A stretch of DNA of 64,000 nt from Aquila chrysaetos chrysaetos (lineage: Eukaryota > Chordata > Aves > Accipitriformes > Accipitridae), in assembly GCF_900496995.4 (NCBI RefSeq), contig NC_044030.1, positions 78,408,017-78,472,016 of the forward strand. Direction: 5' to 3'. The stretch's first letter is position 1. Each line of letters opens with the position of its first letter. The position numbers and the translations under genes were made by a program. The notes below the pieces were generated by a model. That model made no database searches and was not told where the DNA came from. It saw nothing but the letters and a program-made list of their open reading frames with translations. Positions 38,594-51,300 of this stretch are shown in pieces.

Positions 38594-38674
38594 GGAACAA
38601 GCTCTTGGGCCTTTTGCCCAGAAACCTGTGTTGCTGCAGCAACGAATACAGATTTTCTGCTCCAGAAGAATCAG
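38594..38674 (+). pseudogene. Exon-like scrap with Cys-Cys-Cys motif
   Basis: Bounded by TCTCCAG on the left and CAG|GTAGGG on the right, this 81 bp segment is open in a phase 1 to phase 1 reading and gives NKLLGLLPRNLCCCSNEYR plus a few residues. Phase and the CCxxx pattern recall the end of domain 1 in the PLI-gamma-like gene (HLACCTGDDC in exon 3). The first half of such an exon is missing. It may be a relic of a second copy of that gene, or chance. Confidence 0.25.
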
Positions 38675-40590
38675 GTAGGGAATATCAGATCATAGCACGT
38701 GTTTTCCAAGAAGGTTTCTGCTGGAGACCTCCTGAGGCAGTGTGTCTTGCCAGAGAAAACATGGAAACTGTTAGCAGCTTATTTCCAAAAGAGTAGCTGG
38801 TTGTAGGTATTGGGCTCTGCAGGTTGAAGGGAGCTGTGAGGTTACAACTGTAGGAAACTACAAAGCCTATTGTGGCCTCCAGACGAGGACCCATCTCGTA
38901 GGGCTTGTGAACACAAAGGGGTTGATAGAATTTGGGAAGCAGCTTGTCACAGCCTATGCAAAATGTCTGGCTGGAAGCTTGGATTCAGTAGAGGAGCTTG
39001 TTCGAACTGTAGGAGCTGATTCCTCTCTAGAGAGGAGGGAGCTTTAGCAGGTGGTGTTGCAGGATGCTAATCTATAGTCCAAGGCTCAGGGTATGCTTAA
39101 GAAGTCAGGCTTTTAATACGTGGTTAAGTTCCCTTACAAAGTGTCTGTAAAATGATGGATTTAAGACACTTTAATTGGTTGATTTCCCCCCTCCTTTTTC
39201 TTTACTGTGTTGCCGAGTCCATGGCCAAGTACTCACATACAGTGACAGTGGTCTGACACATGGCATTGCTGGCCAGAAGTTTTTGAGAAGTGTGACTGAG
39301 TCTCTGTGGTCTAAGGCTGTAGCTGTGGCTTATCTGCCTAGTGGTCTCAAACCTTTATGGTTCACTGAAGAAATTTACAGACACAAGCATGGGAAACTCT
39401 TTTTTCCTAAAATGGGAGCTGACATCCTCAATATTTACATGATGGCAAGAGGAGTGCTGTAAGAAATTCATTATAGGACTATAAGATTCATCAGATCACA
39501 GGAATTGACCATAATGCAAATTAAGCACCAGAGTTGCTATAAGCTGCCAAAACTACTCACAAGTACCATGTGCCATGAATGGCCCCAGACTGAAAGCAGG
39601 TGGTGCTTAGGACACTAATGACCTGCAGGAAGTATAAAAGCCATGTACAGTAGAAGTAGACCTGGTCATTAACCAACGTCATTCCCCATTTCCAGCTTCT
39701 CTTCCCTCCAGTTTTGTGTAGAAACTCCTGGCTGTGGGGTCTGTTCACATTGCCTGGTGGGAAAGGTTAAAGGGTAAGCCATGACAGACAGCTGTGGAAA
39801 CTCCTGGTTTGTATGTAGATGGCTGAAGTTCAGTCCCTGCAGAATACCCAACCAGTCTGGACCAAACCCAAATTGTGCATCTTGCATATGTCTTTCTCAC
39901 TCATTTTTCATGAAGAATTCTTCTTGCGTTTCATGGCTGGTTAAGCAACAAGAACTGTAACCCAGACTGTCCAGAGGGAGACTCCCATGCTGTTCAGGAT
40001 AGTCCTGAGCAGGAGAAGGAGAAGGACTTTTGGGGGATCAGAAGTTACTGGGCCCTGTGAGGAGCTTTCCCAGTACTTATCCATCCTCTCCCCCGCCTCC
40101 ACACACCCTGGCACCCTGGTCGTGGCAGTTCCTCTCTCTGCAGCCCATCTGGGGTTGAGATCCCATCTGGGGCACATGAGGAACTGCTCAGCGCTCCCTT
40201 TTCTGTAGTTTACAGGAAGATGGTGTCTGCCTGGTGGTCTGCGGGGCCTGCTGGAGCACTGCAGCTATTTCTGGCACAGGCTTTTCCTTCCCCTGCATCT
40301 AGAAATCCTGCTGCTGCAGTCCCAGAGCTGGAGCAAACCCTCTGTGGCTGAGCTGCACTGCCACAAAACCTCCAAACCCACATCAGCGCAGCTTTTCAGC
40401 TCTCCAATGCCTCAACACAACCCACGGGAAAGAGCCAGAGCAGGGAGGGCTGGTTTAAAAACCAGGCAGTTATGCTGAACGAATGCAGAGTTCATTTTCT
40501 AACTGAAATGACACCTGACTGGCACATCAACATGGGGAAATAATGGGCAGGATACCTCTAAGAGAAACAGGGAAGAGAAAAATAGGAAAA

Positions 40591-40621
40591 TTTCTTTTTC
40601 TTTTTCTTTTTTTTTTTTTTT
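40591..40621. repeat. T-rich low-complexity tract
   Basis: TTTCTTTTTCTTTTTC followed by a run of T, about 31 bp, seen directly. Confidence 0.9.
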
Positions 40622-43443
40622 CCTGAAAAGATGCTTTTCTTTTATTAATGTTAGCAACTCTATGGGAAGGTTCATCCTTCTGTTTCTCACCCTGTTTTGT
40701 GTCAGCACCTGCCTACCCATGTGGTTTTTAGCTGACTGCAAAAGAGAGTATGGCTTTCTCAAGGAGGATTCTCTGGGACGACATAGGTTGGCAACAGTTT
40801 AACCTTTTCCCTCTGCTTTTGGGCTTTTGGGTTTCAGTAACGGCTGGAGATCTTCATCAAGACAGGAGGCCCATGAGGAAATTCAAAGAAAGAAATTGAG
40901 CTTTGATGCCCTGGACTATTCACCTCCTAGCTACTATAGATAGGCCTTAGTGACAGAAATGAAAAAGAGTAAAATAACTGGAATAAAATCCAGTGGCGGG
41001 GCAAATGCATGACATAGAACTGGAAAAAATCAAAATGTGGACTAGGCAGTTGGCAGATCTTGATGCCAGGTGCTAAGGGTGCTAAAGGTCCCTTCCGTAT
41101 TCTTATTCTGCTTTCTCTTACTGGCACAGCAAAAGACTGTAATGGTAACTGCAGCAGATGTAGAGGGTACAGCTTTCTAATGTCATTCCAGCTATCTCCT
41201 CTTCCAGCACTTCACAGAGCTGCTTTTCAAAAGACAAATTTTCAACACCTTCAGGAAAAACCATAGCATCCCAGAAAAATAGAGATGGAGGAACCCCAGG
41301 AATCATCAGAAATCACACCCTTTTGCAGTGCTGCAAATTGCAGTTCCTCTGGATTCACTGGTTTTCTCTGGAGCTTCTCCAGAGAGCCAGCGGCCAGGGA
41401 AACCAGAGTTCCCAGGGGACCCAGTGGGCTCTCCAATGGGGTCACACTACACCTTCACTAAGGCTGCAAGCTCTTGGCCCCCAGAGGAGATAAATTCACC
41501 AGCCCAGTGCCCACTTGGTTACTCATGAGCAAAAGGATTTCCATTTCTCTCAACCATGTCCTTTTCCTGCTTATGAGCATGCACAATTTAGCAGCCAGTT
41601 AGAGGCTGTCTTTCAGCCTCGATTTTATTACTGCATTTCTTTTGTCTTTCTCCTTCTCCCTCTTTGGCCTGTCTGGTAATTACTCACACTTGCTTAAAAT
41701 TAGCTTGAAAGGGACTTTAATGGGCCCAGCAGATCTTTCACAGGTTGCAGCAAGTGTGACCTCACACTTCCACTGTATCCCTAATGGACTCCTATTGATA
41801 TCTGCAGGCTCTCCTGTGCTAAATTGATGTGTAAAGTCCACAGTAGTGCCATTTGCCAGTGTTTTTAAACCTAGTTACCTAGGGAAATGAAGCTTTGCGT
41901 TTACTCTTTCCCCTCTATTTGTTTCCCATTCCCCTACTGTGTCCCCCAAAAGCTTTTGAATGCATAGTATGATTTCTACCATATATTCATCTAGTAAGAG
42001 ATCTCCAAGATTTGAATTTGCTCAGTTTTGTGAAAACTGCCAGCTGGATAGAACAAAAAGATCCATGTTATTGCTGCTTTCTGCTCCCTCACCACAAGCC
42101 AAAGGCAGACTTCAGCACAATATACAATATTATACCCTGTGGTGCCTGTTGGACGAGGAGCAGTTATATCCTGGCTAACGAAGCAATGCAGGTATAACTT
42201 CAAGCCAGCCAGCCACAGCACAGGACCCAGATCTCCAGCCAAACTAGTAGCAGCTTCTGGAAGGAGCTGGGAGTATCATGACGGAGGAAGATTGGAGGGG
42301 CAACTGTGGGAAAGCACACCTTATTAACTCCAAGGCTAGGAATAGTTTCCTTTTCTCCTCCATTTCCAGACATAATTCCCATGTCTTTAGCAGCTCCGTC
42401 AGCTCCGGATTCTTGGACGCTGCATTCGGTGCATGCAGCACGGTGCCAAAAGCGGTCATAGGCCACAGAGAAAAGCCATAAAAGTGGAGAAGCTGCTGCT
42501 TGGCAGTAGCTGTAATAAATTTATTGGAGGAGTGGAGGCAGGGGAGGAAGCTGGCTTCCACGGAGGTGCTGTAAATGTCCCTTCCACTATTGAGGCTGAA
42601 CCCCCACCTCCTTTTGCTGTTGTCTCTGGCTCCCATTGGAATCACTGTTTATCCACATGCACTGCAAACTGGGAGATGGGAGGAAAACCAGAGGATTAGC
42701 AAGAAGACAGTGGACACATTTTGAAAGGCTAAGATTGTGACCCTTCTTGGCATCGGATGCTGAGCTACTTTGAATATCTGACTGCTTCTTTTGTGACTGA
42801 ACAGCAATTGATCAGTTTGAGAAATCTGCCCCAGCCCTGGATACTGGGCAGCTGGGAAATTATTTTCCTTTATTTGCTTCATTTGCGTCTACCCAGCGTT
42901 GCTGCACACCCTTGGGAGATTCCACTTATCTCCTATTGAGGGCATGGTGCAGTGTGTCAGCAGAAGGCATGCAGCTGTATTCCTTGTACAGCAGGTGAAT
43001 CTACTTTGAAATCCTCAGGTCTGTTGGTCACTGTGGATCAGACTGGGAGAAATCATGGGCAGGACATAAAGGTAAGAGGAGCTGAACATACATCCAGTGG
43101 GGAGGGGTCATATTGCTGTCTACTGTAGCCAGTAAAGCAGAAGATGAGTCATCTTCTCCTGCAGAAAATCTTGCTGTGTTGCTTGCTGCTTTGCAAAACC
43201 TTCAGCTTAAGCAAATAAAATAGGTTTTGATGCAGCTGCTGATCAAAAGAGATTCTTCTTCTGGGGCTGCTTGCTGGAATATGTGATGGGGATGAGGGGA
43301 TATTTCCAGAAAACCTTCAGAGCGTTAACTCAAGTTGCATTGTACTATTGTGACGGGGAGGGACCTTGGAAACTGTCAAAGTCCAATTGATCTTTTGGGG
43401 CCAGAGTATTTTTTGACCAAATCTCATGATTTTATTGCAAGGG

Positions 43444-43470
43444 TTTTTTTTATTATTATTATTATTTTTT
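43444..43470. repeat. (ATT)n / T-rich simple repeat
   Basis: A T run followed by four ATT units and another T run, seen directly. No function is suggested. Confidence 0.9.
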
Positions 43471-45818
43471 AAATCTAGGGGTTTTTAAATCTGATTTGTG
43501 GAAATAGGTAGAAACATATGGACATTTACGCTTTCTTTACTTAAAATGGTTTCTTTCTCCTACGTCAAAGATGAATCTGAAACCAACAGGGTTCCTCCAT
43601 TTCTTTGCAGTCTGTCTGTGCAGTCTGTCCGTGGTGGGCCTCTAACAAAGATACTTCTCCCACTTTTTCTTCCCCATATTCCCCCCGGCCTATTTTAGGA
43701 AGGAGAGGCTGAAATAGTTTTCTCTTTGTCCTTGGGAAATCAGGAATATTCTTTGGAGTTTGTTACATATAGTAGAGATGACTGGAAGTCATAGGAAGAG
43801 ATCCCCCCAAAATCTGAAATAACAAAGTCCAACCCAAGTGACTTTTTCCATTCTTGAATAATGTCTTAAAATGAGTATACACTTGGTTGGCGGCTGTAAG
43901 CACATCTTTGTGAAGAACACTGTGCTCTACGAACAGTGGCAAATGACATCATAAAGAGTAGAGGAGAAGGCTGACAATTATGTTTTTACAGCCAGAGTGG
44001 TTGAAAAGTTTTGAATTCCCACACTACACTTTCCTACCAGAAAGTGAAATGCTTTCAGAATTAACATTTTTCTTGGGTAAAAATTTATTTCAGCAGAAGT
44101 TTGGCATAAGGAATTTTAAACTAAGTAACTTTTTTGGGTCAGCTTGACAGTAAAATCTGGGTCCATTCAAGCTTCCACAGCTTCTAACAAGAATAATTTC
44201 AGGCTATTCTTGACTCTGTTCATATTTATTAGCTGGGCTTCTTGCATGGGCGACATGTCACAGTGGTTTCTACCTCTGCCTGCATGGTGGCAGTGAGTTT
44301 TGGGAGATGAGGTTTCTGTGACCTGTTTTTGGCTTTTCAGGTGCTTTCAGTGATGCTCAGCCTGACCCTTGCACAGATAGGGAGGTTGCAGAATTAGAGG
44401 AGAGATTGATCAGGAAACATCTGAGGATAATGTGATGAGCATGGCAGTGAGAAACATGTTTCTTTCTCACTTTCCAAGCTGTGGCTGTTGTTGGAGAGGT
44501 GTTCCAGCTGCAGCTGGAGTTCTTTGGTCAGAATTACCTTCTCAAGGAACTCTAAACCTGAACCAACTGTAGGTGGGTGAAAGACAGCAAACCTGTGCAT
44601 TGCCCTGGCTATAAGTGATCCCTCCCTCACTGGTTATTTCAGCTCACAGCTGTTTGAGAGGAATAAGAGTTTGTGAGAAAGATCAGTCTGAATAAATTAA
44701 GGGCTAAACTGACAGTCAAAGAAGTGATGGGTATACGTGTATTTGTGTGGGCACAAGCTGGGAGTAGGTGATATATTTGTTTAAGGTGATGCCTGGAAAA
44801 GGCCTAGCAGGAGCATCTTGAATAGCTGCAGCTCTGAAGCTCTTACTACCTACGCTGTTGACCAAAATTCTGACTCCTGATGCCAACAGGCATCTGGAGG
44901 CTGGTGACTGTTTGAGAGTAACAGTTGTCCTATACATCCTCAAACAAGTAAACTGGGCAGGATAGACTTCAAGGGAAAGGATTGGTGTGGGGTTCACTCA
45001 TGTCTTTGAAGTCACTGTCTGGAGAGGCTTTCTCAACTCTGCTAGTGCCCAGCAATGAGCCTTGGGTTTCTGACAGCTTCTCTCATGCTACACTTAAAAT
45101 ATTATTGTGGGCAAAGATTAACACATTATATTCATACAGAGCCAAAAGCTTAATTAAAATCTTAAGATAATCAAGACATAATAAAGTTGTTATTAGTTCA
45201 GTTGCAATAATACTAACACTTATAATCCAGATTAATGCAGAAAAGCCTCATTAATAATAATACTCCTAAAACTTGTATAAAAGAAAACTTACTAGTATCT
45301 AATCCTCTTCTCCAATGCTATCCTCACCTTCTGATGTCCCTCTGAGTCTTGTGGTTGGTGGCACTGGCCTTCTCAAGCAGAGAGGTGGTGGGTTGTCTTT
45401 GTGAGTCATCAGTGTCCTGAGTTGTTTACTGGGAGAAGCACAATGTTCATGATGGCAGTGCCTTCCTCCTCAGGCCTGGAGTCTGCTTGGGGCTATCTTC
45501 ATGTTTTTTCTCATCACACTCTGTTTCCTTCTTGGTGGTTTCCAGGTAAGGTTTGAAAGTTGCACAACAGCTTCCCCCAGCCTCAATTAACATAAAAGGC
45601 TACTTCTTGTTATGCAGTGACTACCTATGTTTGTCATTTTACCCTGTATGGTATCACAGAGGTAAACCTAGAACAGGTTATACAGAAGTTACTTGACCAC
45701 TAGCAGTTGTTAGTAAACTAACACCAGCTCAGGTCAAGATAAGCCTGGAGACATCCTGAGATGCCAAGGCTTATGTCTTTCACTCAAAATATTCAAAAAT
45801 AGTATTTACTGGGCCACA

Positions 45819-46259
45819 TCAGTACTTTGACAAATACAGACCTTCAAATACTGTTGTATCCTGTGGCTGCAAGAGGAGGTTCCCAAACAAGAAGCCGTCA
45901 CGAGCAGGGACCACAGGACCCAGTTTCATGAGTCTATGAGATCTACGTTCATAAATGGTCACATTAAGGTTGCTTCTGCTCACCCATCCCAGCAGTGTAA
46001 TGGAGTCATCAACGGTGTCACTCTTGACTTTCACATCATTGCTAATTTTCTCAGGTGAAAGTCTCACCACTACAGGGTTGTACTGAGAACTGGATGTTTT
46101 TTTGTCCCAGGATGCAAGGAGCTTTTGCCTATTCCTGGTTCTCTTCATTTTTTTCCTATCACATGTTTGGTCTGTTGAGGTTGTACCATCTTTGGGACAA
46201 GGACTATATTCTTTTCTCTTTTCTTTCTTCTTTCTCTGACATAACTTTGACTTCAACCT
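45819..46259 (-). other. Unrecognised open frame, about 145 codons
   Basis: The minus-strand frame runs from an in-frame stop just upstream (46260-46262) to TGA at 45819-45821, with no ATG near its 5' end. The N-terminal third is very basic (KKKEKRKE, DRKKMKRTRNRQ). The rest reads like a folded protein (for example ITLLGWVSRSNLNVTIYERR, then GFLFGNLLLQPQ). I recognise no family. It could be an internal or terminal exon with an acceptor near the TTATGTCAG at about 46237, but the pyrimidine tract is poor. Frames of this length occur by chance elsewhere in the window. Confidence 0.2.
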
Positions 46260-46437
46260 TTAGTCTCAGAGATATCTGGAGAGAATCAATGCAGCTGGCA
46301 TTTCTGCAAAGGTTTTTGTAATAAGCAATGCTGGCAAGCTTCCCCTTGGGAATGATGAGCAAAGACTCAGGGGTCTTTTCAATCCCAGAGTTTTCCCCCC
46401 ACCATTAACATGAAAAAATAAGCCAGATGCAAATAAC

Positions 46438-46453
46438 TTTTTTTTTTTTTTTT
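46438..46453. repeat. Poly(T) tract, 16 bp
   Basis: Uninterrupted run of T seen directly. Confidence 0.9.
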
Positions 46454-46834
46454 AATACATCTTCCCTGTGCCTTATACTATGCTTCTCTACAGTGCAGCT
46501 GGTGGTTCAGCTTAGAGATGCTGAGGGTGTCTAAGTGGGTTGGTGTGCACTTGCTTTTCCCCAGGGTGTCAGTCCTTCTCCTGTTCCACGGGCAGGAGAG
46601 GATGCCAGTCCCACACAGGAGCGGTTTCCTGCGGGCAGGAACGCTGCTGCCACCTCTTGGACTTGGGAAGAAGGGATAGGCCCAGCATGGGAGGCATTGT
46701 CATGGTGCACTGGAAGAGGCCAGCGTGTGGGAAGCACAGGGTGGTCACCTCTTAATTTTGTTCATGTCTTTCCATTGGTAAGCTGTGGTCTGGTGAAAGC
46801 CAAAGATCTGAAACAGGTGTGATTTATTTGGTCT

Positions 46835-47060
46835 CATCCAGACCCTCAGCCAGCACAGGATCCATACCAACATTTGGTTTTCAAAGGATATGTTTTCAAG
46901 TCAGGTTTTAAAGGGTGCCTGTGATGTGGCTCTCTCCAGTTTCCAGGGGCAGCTGTACAGCAGTGCAATGAATGTCACCTTTCTGAAGCTTTTACTGCCT
47001 CTAAAATGCTATTAAAATGCTTCACTGCTATATGCATTACTGTAAATACTGTGATAAATG
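46835..47060 (-). mobile_element. Old CR1-like fragment, copy 1
   Basis: The plus strand shows GGTCTCATCCAGACCCTCAG, then GATGTGGCTCTCTCCAGTTTC, GCAGTGCAATGAATGTCACC and CTTTTACTGCCTCTAAAATGC. The order is the reverse-strand pattern of an old CR1-type 3' end. The same blocks recur at 52735-52960 (GATGTGGCTTCCTCCAGCTC; CTTTTACTGCATCTAAAATGC), so the two are copies of one repeat. The family assignment is less certain than the relationship between the copies. Confidence 0.5.
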
Positions 47061-50000
47061 GAGGGATGGAAACCAGGTTGTTTTAAAGTCACACTAAGAT
47101 CTGACCTGCTCTCTGTGTAACTAACATCACTACTTCTCTTCCTCTCCTTTGCTATCTTGGTTCTTAAGTGGTGCTTATCAGCATAATATCTGTGTGCTAT
47201 CTAGGAATGCATTAAGCAACAGCTGTTACACGTTTAGTTCTCATCCTGCTCATGGGGGGAAAATATGTGTAATTAAATAGTTTTGTTTGAAATCCTCATT
47301 GCACCAAGTCAGTCTCTCCCTTGCTTTTTCACAGAAACACACATGCAGACACACACGTAGAGCTCTCCTTTTATGCTAGTGGAGGTACAACAGAAGGTAG
47401 AGAGGTTTATGATGGCTTTTAGCTCTGGGGAGAGTTTGCTCTAGAGCATGCGGCTGGCCCCACACAGACTCTTCCTCCTACATAGAGGGACAGAGTTAAT
47501 TACTGTTCCAAGGAGCCAAAGGAGAGGCACTGTCGAGGGCCGCCTTGATCGTGAAGCTATAGGCTCTTTTAGACAGTTTGGGCTCCTGCTACCAAGACTT
47601 TTGAAAACAGGGAGCAAAGGTGATTTGCTGCTCTCTGAGAATGTGGCAGCAGCTGATGCTGTTGCTTGTAGCAGCCCAGGCTTCAGAGGGAGCCTATCGT
47701 GGTCAAGCCCGTCCATGCCCATCTGAGCACTGTGTTATTTTGCGAGTAATGGCTCAGAGTGGGGAAGGGAAAACTCCTTCCCTCACTAGCACATCGCCTG
47801 ATCCAGGTAGGAGCAGCAGCAACTGTTAGTGGCAGTTTCCGAATTGGGAAGAGCAAAAGTCAGATTTGGAGGCGCTGGGCTCAAACTCTATGAGGAGTGT
47901 AGGTGGCCTTCTCACTCTCCAGTTAATCCTTGATTCTCTGTGATGTGTTCAGCAACAGGAGGTGATGGTTTATTGCAATATGTAGCAGCTGGTGATAGAG
48001 TCTGACAACACCAGGACTGACAAAAACAGCAAACCACCCTGGAGAGCACCTGAAGACAGCTCGGGCGTGCACAGGAGAATGTCCAATAGGCAAGAGGAAC
48101 TCTCCAGAATGATCTGCTCTCCTGGTTGTCAAGAGGGGTGTCTGATGAACCCAGATAGGATTCAGGATCTGGTGTCCAAACCTCTCTCCAGTACGCTCTG
48201 TACTGTGGGTCCCTCCTTGGCCAGCCAGGGGAGGCTGCTGATCTTTCCTGTTCAGGTGACCACTGTCTGTGAAGGTCGTGGAGCTGTCCATGAGTCTTCT
48301 GGTCCAGCCCCTAATGAATTATTTCATCCCATCCCAACCAGATTAATCTCATGAACTCAGGAACATCTCATGATAGACAGGAATGGCCTGTAAACATGCA
48401 TAGCTGTGATACTCATTTAGGGGAAATGATGGTGAATAGGGAGTAGAGGATCTGACTTTCACTGGGACAAAATAGGACTGAAGTTGGGCAACATGGGGTC
48501 TGGCTCAGTTTGTGAGTCATGTCTGTATGGCACTCAACTGGGCTGAACAGATAGAGAAGGTCCTGGTACATCTGAGTCTCCAAGTGCTCCAAGGATTAAA
48601 GCATGGGGACTTGGTGGCAAGGCAGAGAGTGCTGTAGGACCCCAGCATGGATTCATTTCCTGGACAATCCCACACGGCATGTGGGGTTGATCTGCCTTTC
48701 TTAATCATAAACAGAAGTTACTGCAAACAGAAAGCAAGGTGAGTGGCACTGCTCACCAGCTGTGCAAGGTTTGGAGCTTGAAATGGACAGGGCATGATTG
48801 GACTTGCGAGTGCCCAAAGCTGATTTGAGCTGAGCTTGGTGAAAGCTGAGCTGGCACTTGACTGGAGCTTGGACCCCACACTTGATGGGCATCACCTTAT
48901 GGCATGCAGCAGCACTTGGAGGGGACAAAACATGCCAGTAGCATGAGACACATGGGGGTCTTCCTCCAGCACCCAAAGTCACAACAGCAAAACAGGTTTC
49001 CTAGGGTATATTGTGGTTTTTCTAGTGTGCTAACACACGGAACTCATGGGGCATATGCTCACCCATTTGTAATAGATGCAAAAATCTTTTTGTACATCCT
49101 TCTTGCTACAATTCACATTGGTACAGACAGTTACTACAGCAGTACCTCTAGACTCTACCTGACCGTGCCAGACCTACACAAATGTATTAGGAGAGTCAGT
49201 CCTTGTTCCAGAGAGCTTATTTACAACCAATTTGAAAAATGTGATATGGAGATAGAAGCCAGAACCTCTGTCCAGATATGGATTCTCCATTAACTTTCTT
49301 TACTGTGGTAGAGAGAACGAAGGATGTATTTGTTATTCAGGCAAGTAGAAGTATCTCAGTCACAGAGTCACTGCTCCTTTGCTGCACTCTGTTTGTGTGT
49401 AAACATGTTCTCTTTGTGTATTTCTTTTTGTGGTTCAGGTTCAAACACAAAATACACAGGAAAACTGTGCAAATAACACCAAGACTCTTTCCAGTCAAAC
49501 TTGTCTAAATGTTTCTTCACACCAGCAGACCAGTTCTGCCTTGCAAACGGTGAGGCAGTCTTTGCAACTGACTTCTATGTGCGAAACCTTGCCCCCATCT
49601 CTGCCTCCGGACATGGTCTGGTTTCCCAGTTGGTGTTAGACGTACATGATGCAGGTCCTGGACTGGGAGGATGCCATGACAAAAGGCTAACAAGGTATGA
49701 TCTGCCCTCATTAACAGTAAGGCATGGATGGTCAGGGTGACTGAGTGAGTGGCCAAGTCCCCATGGCACAAGGGTTACGGCTAAACAGGTTGGCCTGTCC
49801 ACATTTGCCCATCTCCACATTTGCATAGGAAACTGCCTGTCACGCAGTCGTTTAAAGTCATCCAAGCAGCTGCCTGGTAAATAAATAAAGTGTGAAGACA
49901 CGCTGATGCCAAGCACTCCTCCCTGGAGTCATGAAGAGGGTCCTGGAGCCAGGAGCTTGGCTAGGAGCTGGTCTTCCCTGCTACATTGGCCAGAAGACCC

Positions 50001-50880
50001 TGTGTGCCGATGGAGGAGTGCACCTCCAGTTTTGTGAGATGTTGCTGTGTGCAGCGTGGGAGAACAGACCTGCCCTGCTGCCTCTCCCAGAGTGGGATGC
50101 AGGCGTGGGAAGAACTGTCTAGGCCTAGCACCTGTGGGAGGGTGGGCTCTGTCGTGGACCCCCCCCCGCCCCAAATGCAAGCTGTAAGGGTGGAAACAGC
50201 AATTCTGGGCTCTCAGGGTCAGCATAAGAGGCATCGCCTGACCTATGTGCAACAGTGGCAGCAGAGTCAGGCAGCACCTCTCCCTGTTGATCATTCCCAC
50301 CCATCCTCCTGTAAGAGTCAACGCAAAAGCAGTCTGGTATGACTTACAGCTCTCAGCACAGAGCAAAGGGTCCGGGAGCCACCACATGTGGCCCTGTGCT
50401 TCTGTCTCCTATAATGCTGCTGCACAAGCAGTACCAAAGCGAGTCTGGGCCTCCTGCTTCCCAGCCTTTCCTCAGACAGTCCCCCTTGGCTCCCCTTTTT
50501 TTGACCCAGACTCTTTTTTTTTTACCCCTGCCCATGTGGGGTGCTTGAAATGGGAGCTGAGCCAAAAGCTGCCCTGCTGTGAAGGTCCTTGCCTGTCTGA
50601 GGCTAGCCCAAGGCGGAGCTCAGAGCAGGGACCCATCCTGCAGTAGAGAGGCAGCCAGTGTTGAGCTGTTGCAAGTGCAATGGATGATATCAATCCTCTG
50701 GGATCTCTGGAGTCTTCTCGCCATCAGGCTACCCCACAAACGTGCTGGCAGGTTGGTTGGAGAGCAGCTATGGAAGGAATATACAAAACATTTTTCAAAG
50801 GGCCTTCATTTGCTCTCCAATGATGATCTGAAAAAGATGTTTCATTAAAATACATTTTATTAAAGGGGAGGATGGTGTGA
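47061..50880. other. Intergenic DNA, no established gene
   Basis: No recognised gene. A frame at 49501-49740 ends with a possible GT donor (CAAG|GTATGA at 49693-49698), giving FFTPADQFCLANGEAVFATD and more. It has no clear acceptor and no known family. A C run lies at 50159-50167. Confidence 0.45.
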
Positions 50881-50889
50881 GTAAGGATT

Positions 50890-51300
50890 GGACTGGAGCA
50901 GGGTAGCGGGGAAGATAACTATAATGCAAGAAAGTGGCCCGTGGCACATTTTAGTTAATCATTTATGGAAACCATGAAATGATACTGTAAAAATGCTGGA
51001 GAGGGACTACAACAGCTAATTTTGTGGCATTTTCTATGCACAACCATTGACTGATGCTCCAGTGACTCATTCACATGGCATTTTCCCAGATCTGATAATA
51101 TCCTGGACTCTGAGCAACTCTCCTATCTATGCAGACTTTTTTTTTTCTTTTCAAACATATTTCATGCACCTTTGTGCATAACGTAACATTGCTGTGTGTG
51201 TAACTGCCTATTCTAGATCTCTATCCACTGTTTCTATCCTTTGCTTACGTTTGCCTTGGCTTACGATCCTATCAGGTGCTGAAAACTAAGCAGGACTGAT
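50890..51300 (+). repeat. Old repeat with 5S-rRNA-like segment, copy B
   Basis: This is the counterpart of 35330-35790. The shared core CAGATCTGATAATATCCTGG is at 51087-51106, followed by CCTATCTATGCAGAC and TTCATGCACC. At 51272-51300 the sequence GAAAACTAAGCAGGACTGAT resembles the GAAGCTAAGCAGGGTCGG box of 5S rRNA, at the same place in the repeat as in copy A. A T-rich tract (51128-51142) interrupts the alignment. The limits are approximate. Confidence 0.5.

Larger units (their letters stand above)
36061..46830. other. Long intergenic stretch, no established gene
   Basis: About 10.8 kb with no exon set I can support. Open frames reach 170 codons (37293-37805) but overlap frames on both strands. 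Exon-like scraps are listed separately (38594-38674, 45819-46259). Low-complexity tracts lie at 40591-40621 (T-rich), 43444-43470 (T/ATT) and 46438-46453 (T). The stretch 45100-45300 is AT-rich. Confidence 0.5.

Noticed and set aside
41255-41450. Possible reverse CR1 3' end
   Set aside because: The CATAGCATCCCAGAAAAATAG start is suggestive, but the following sequence does not keep the CR1 order well enough.
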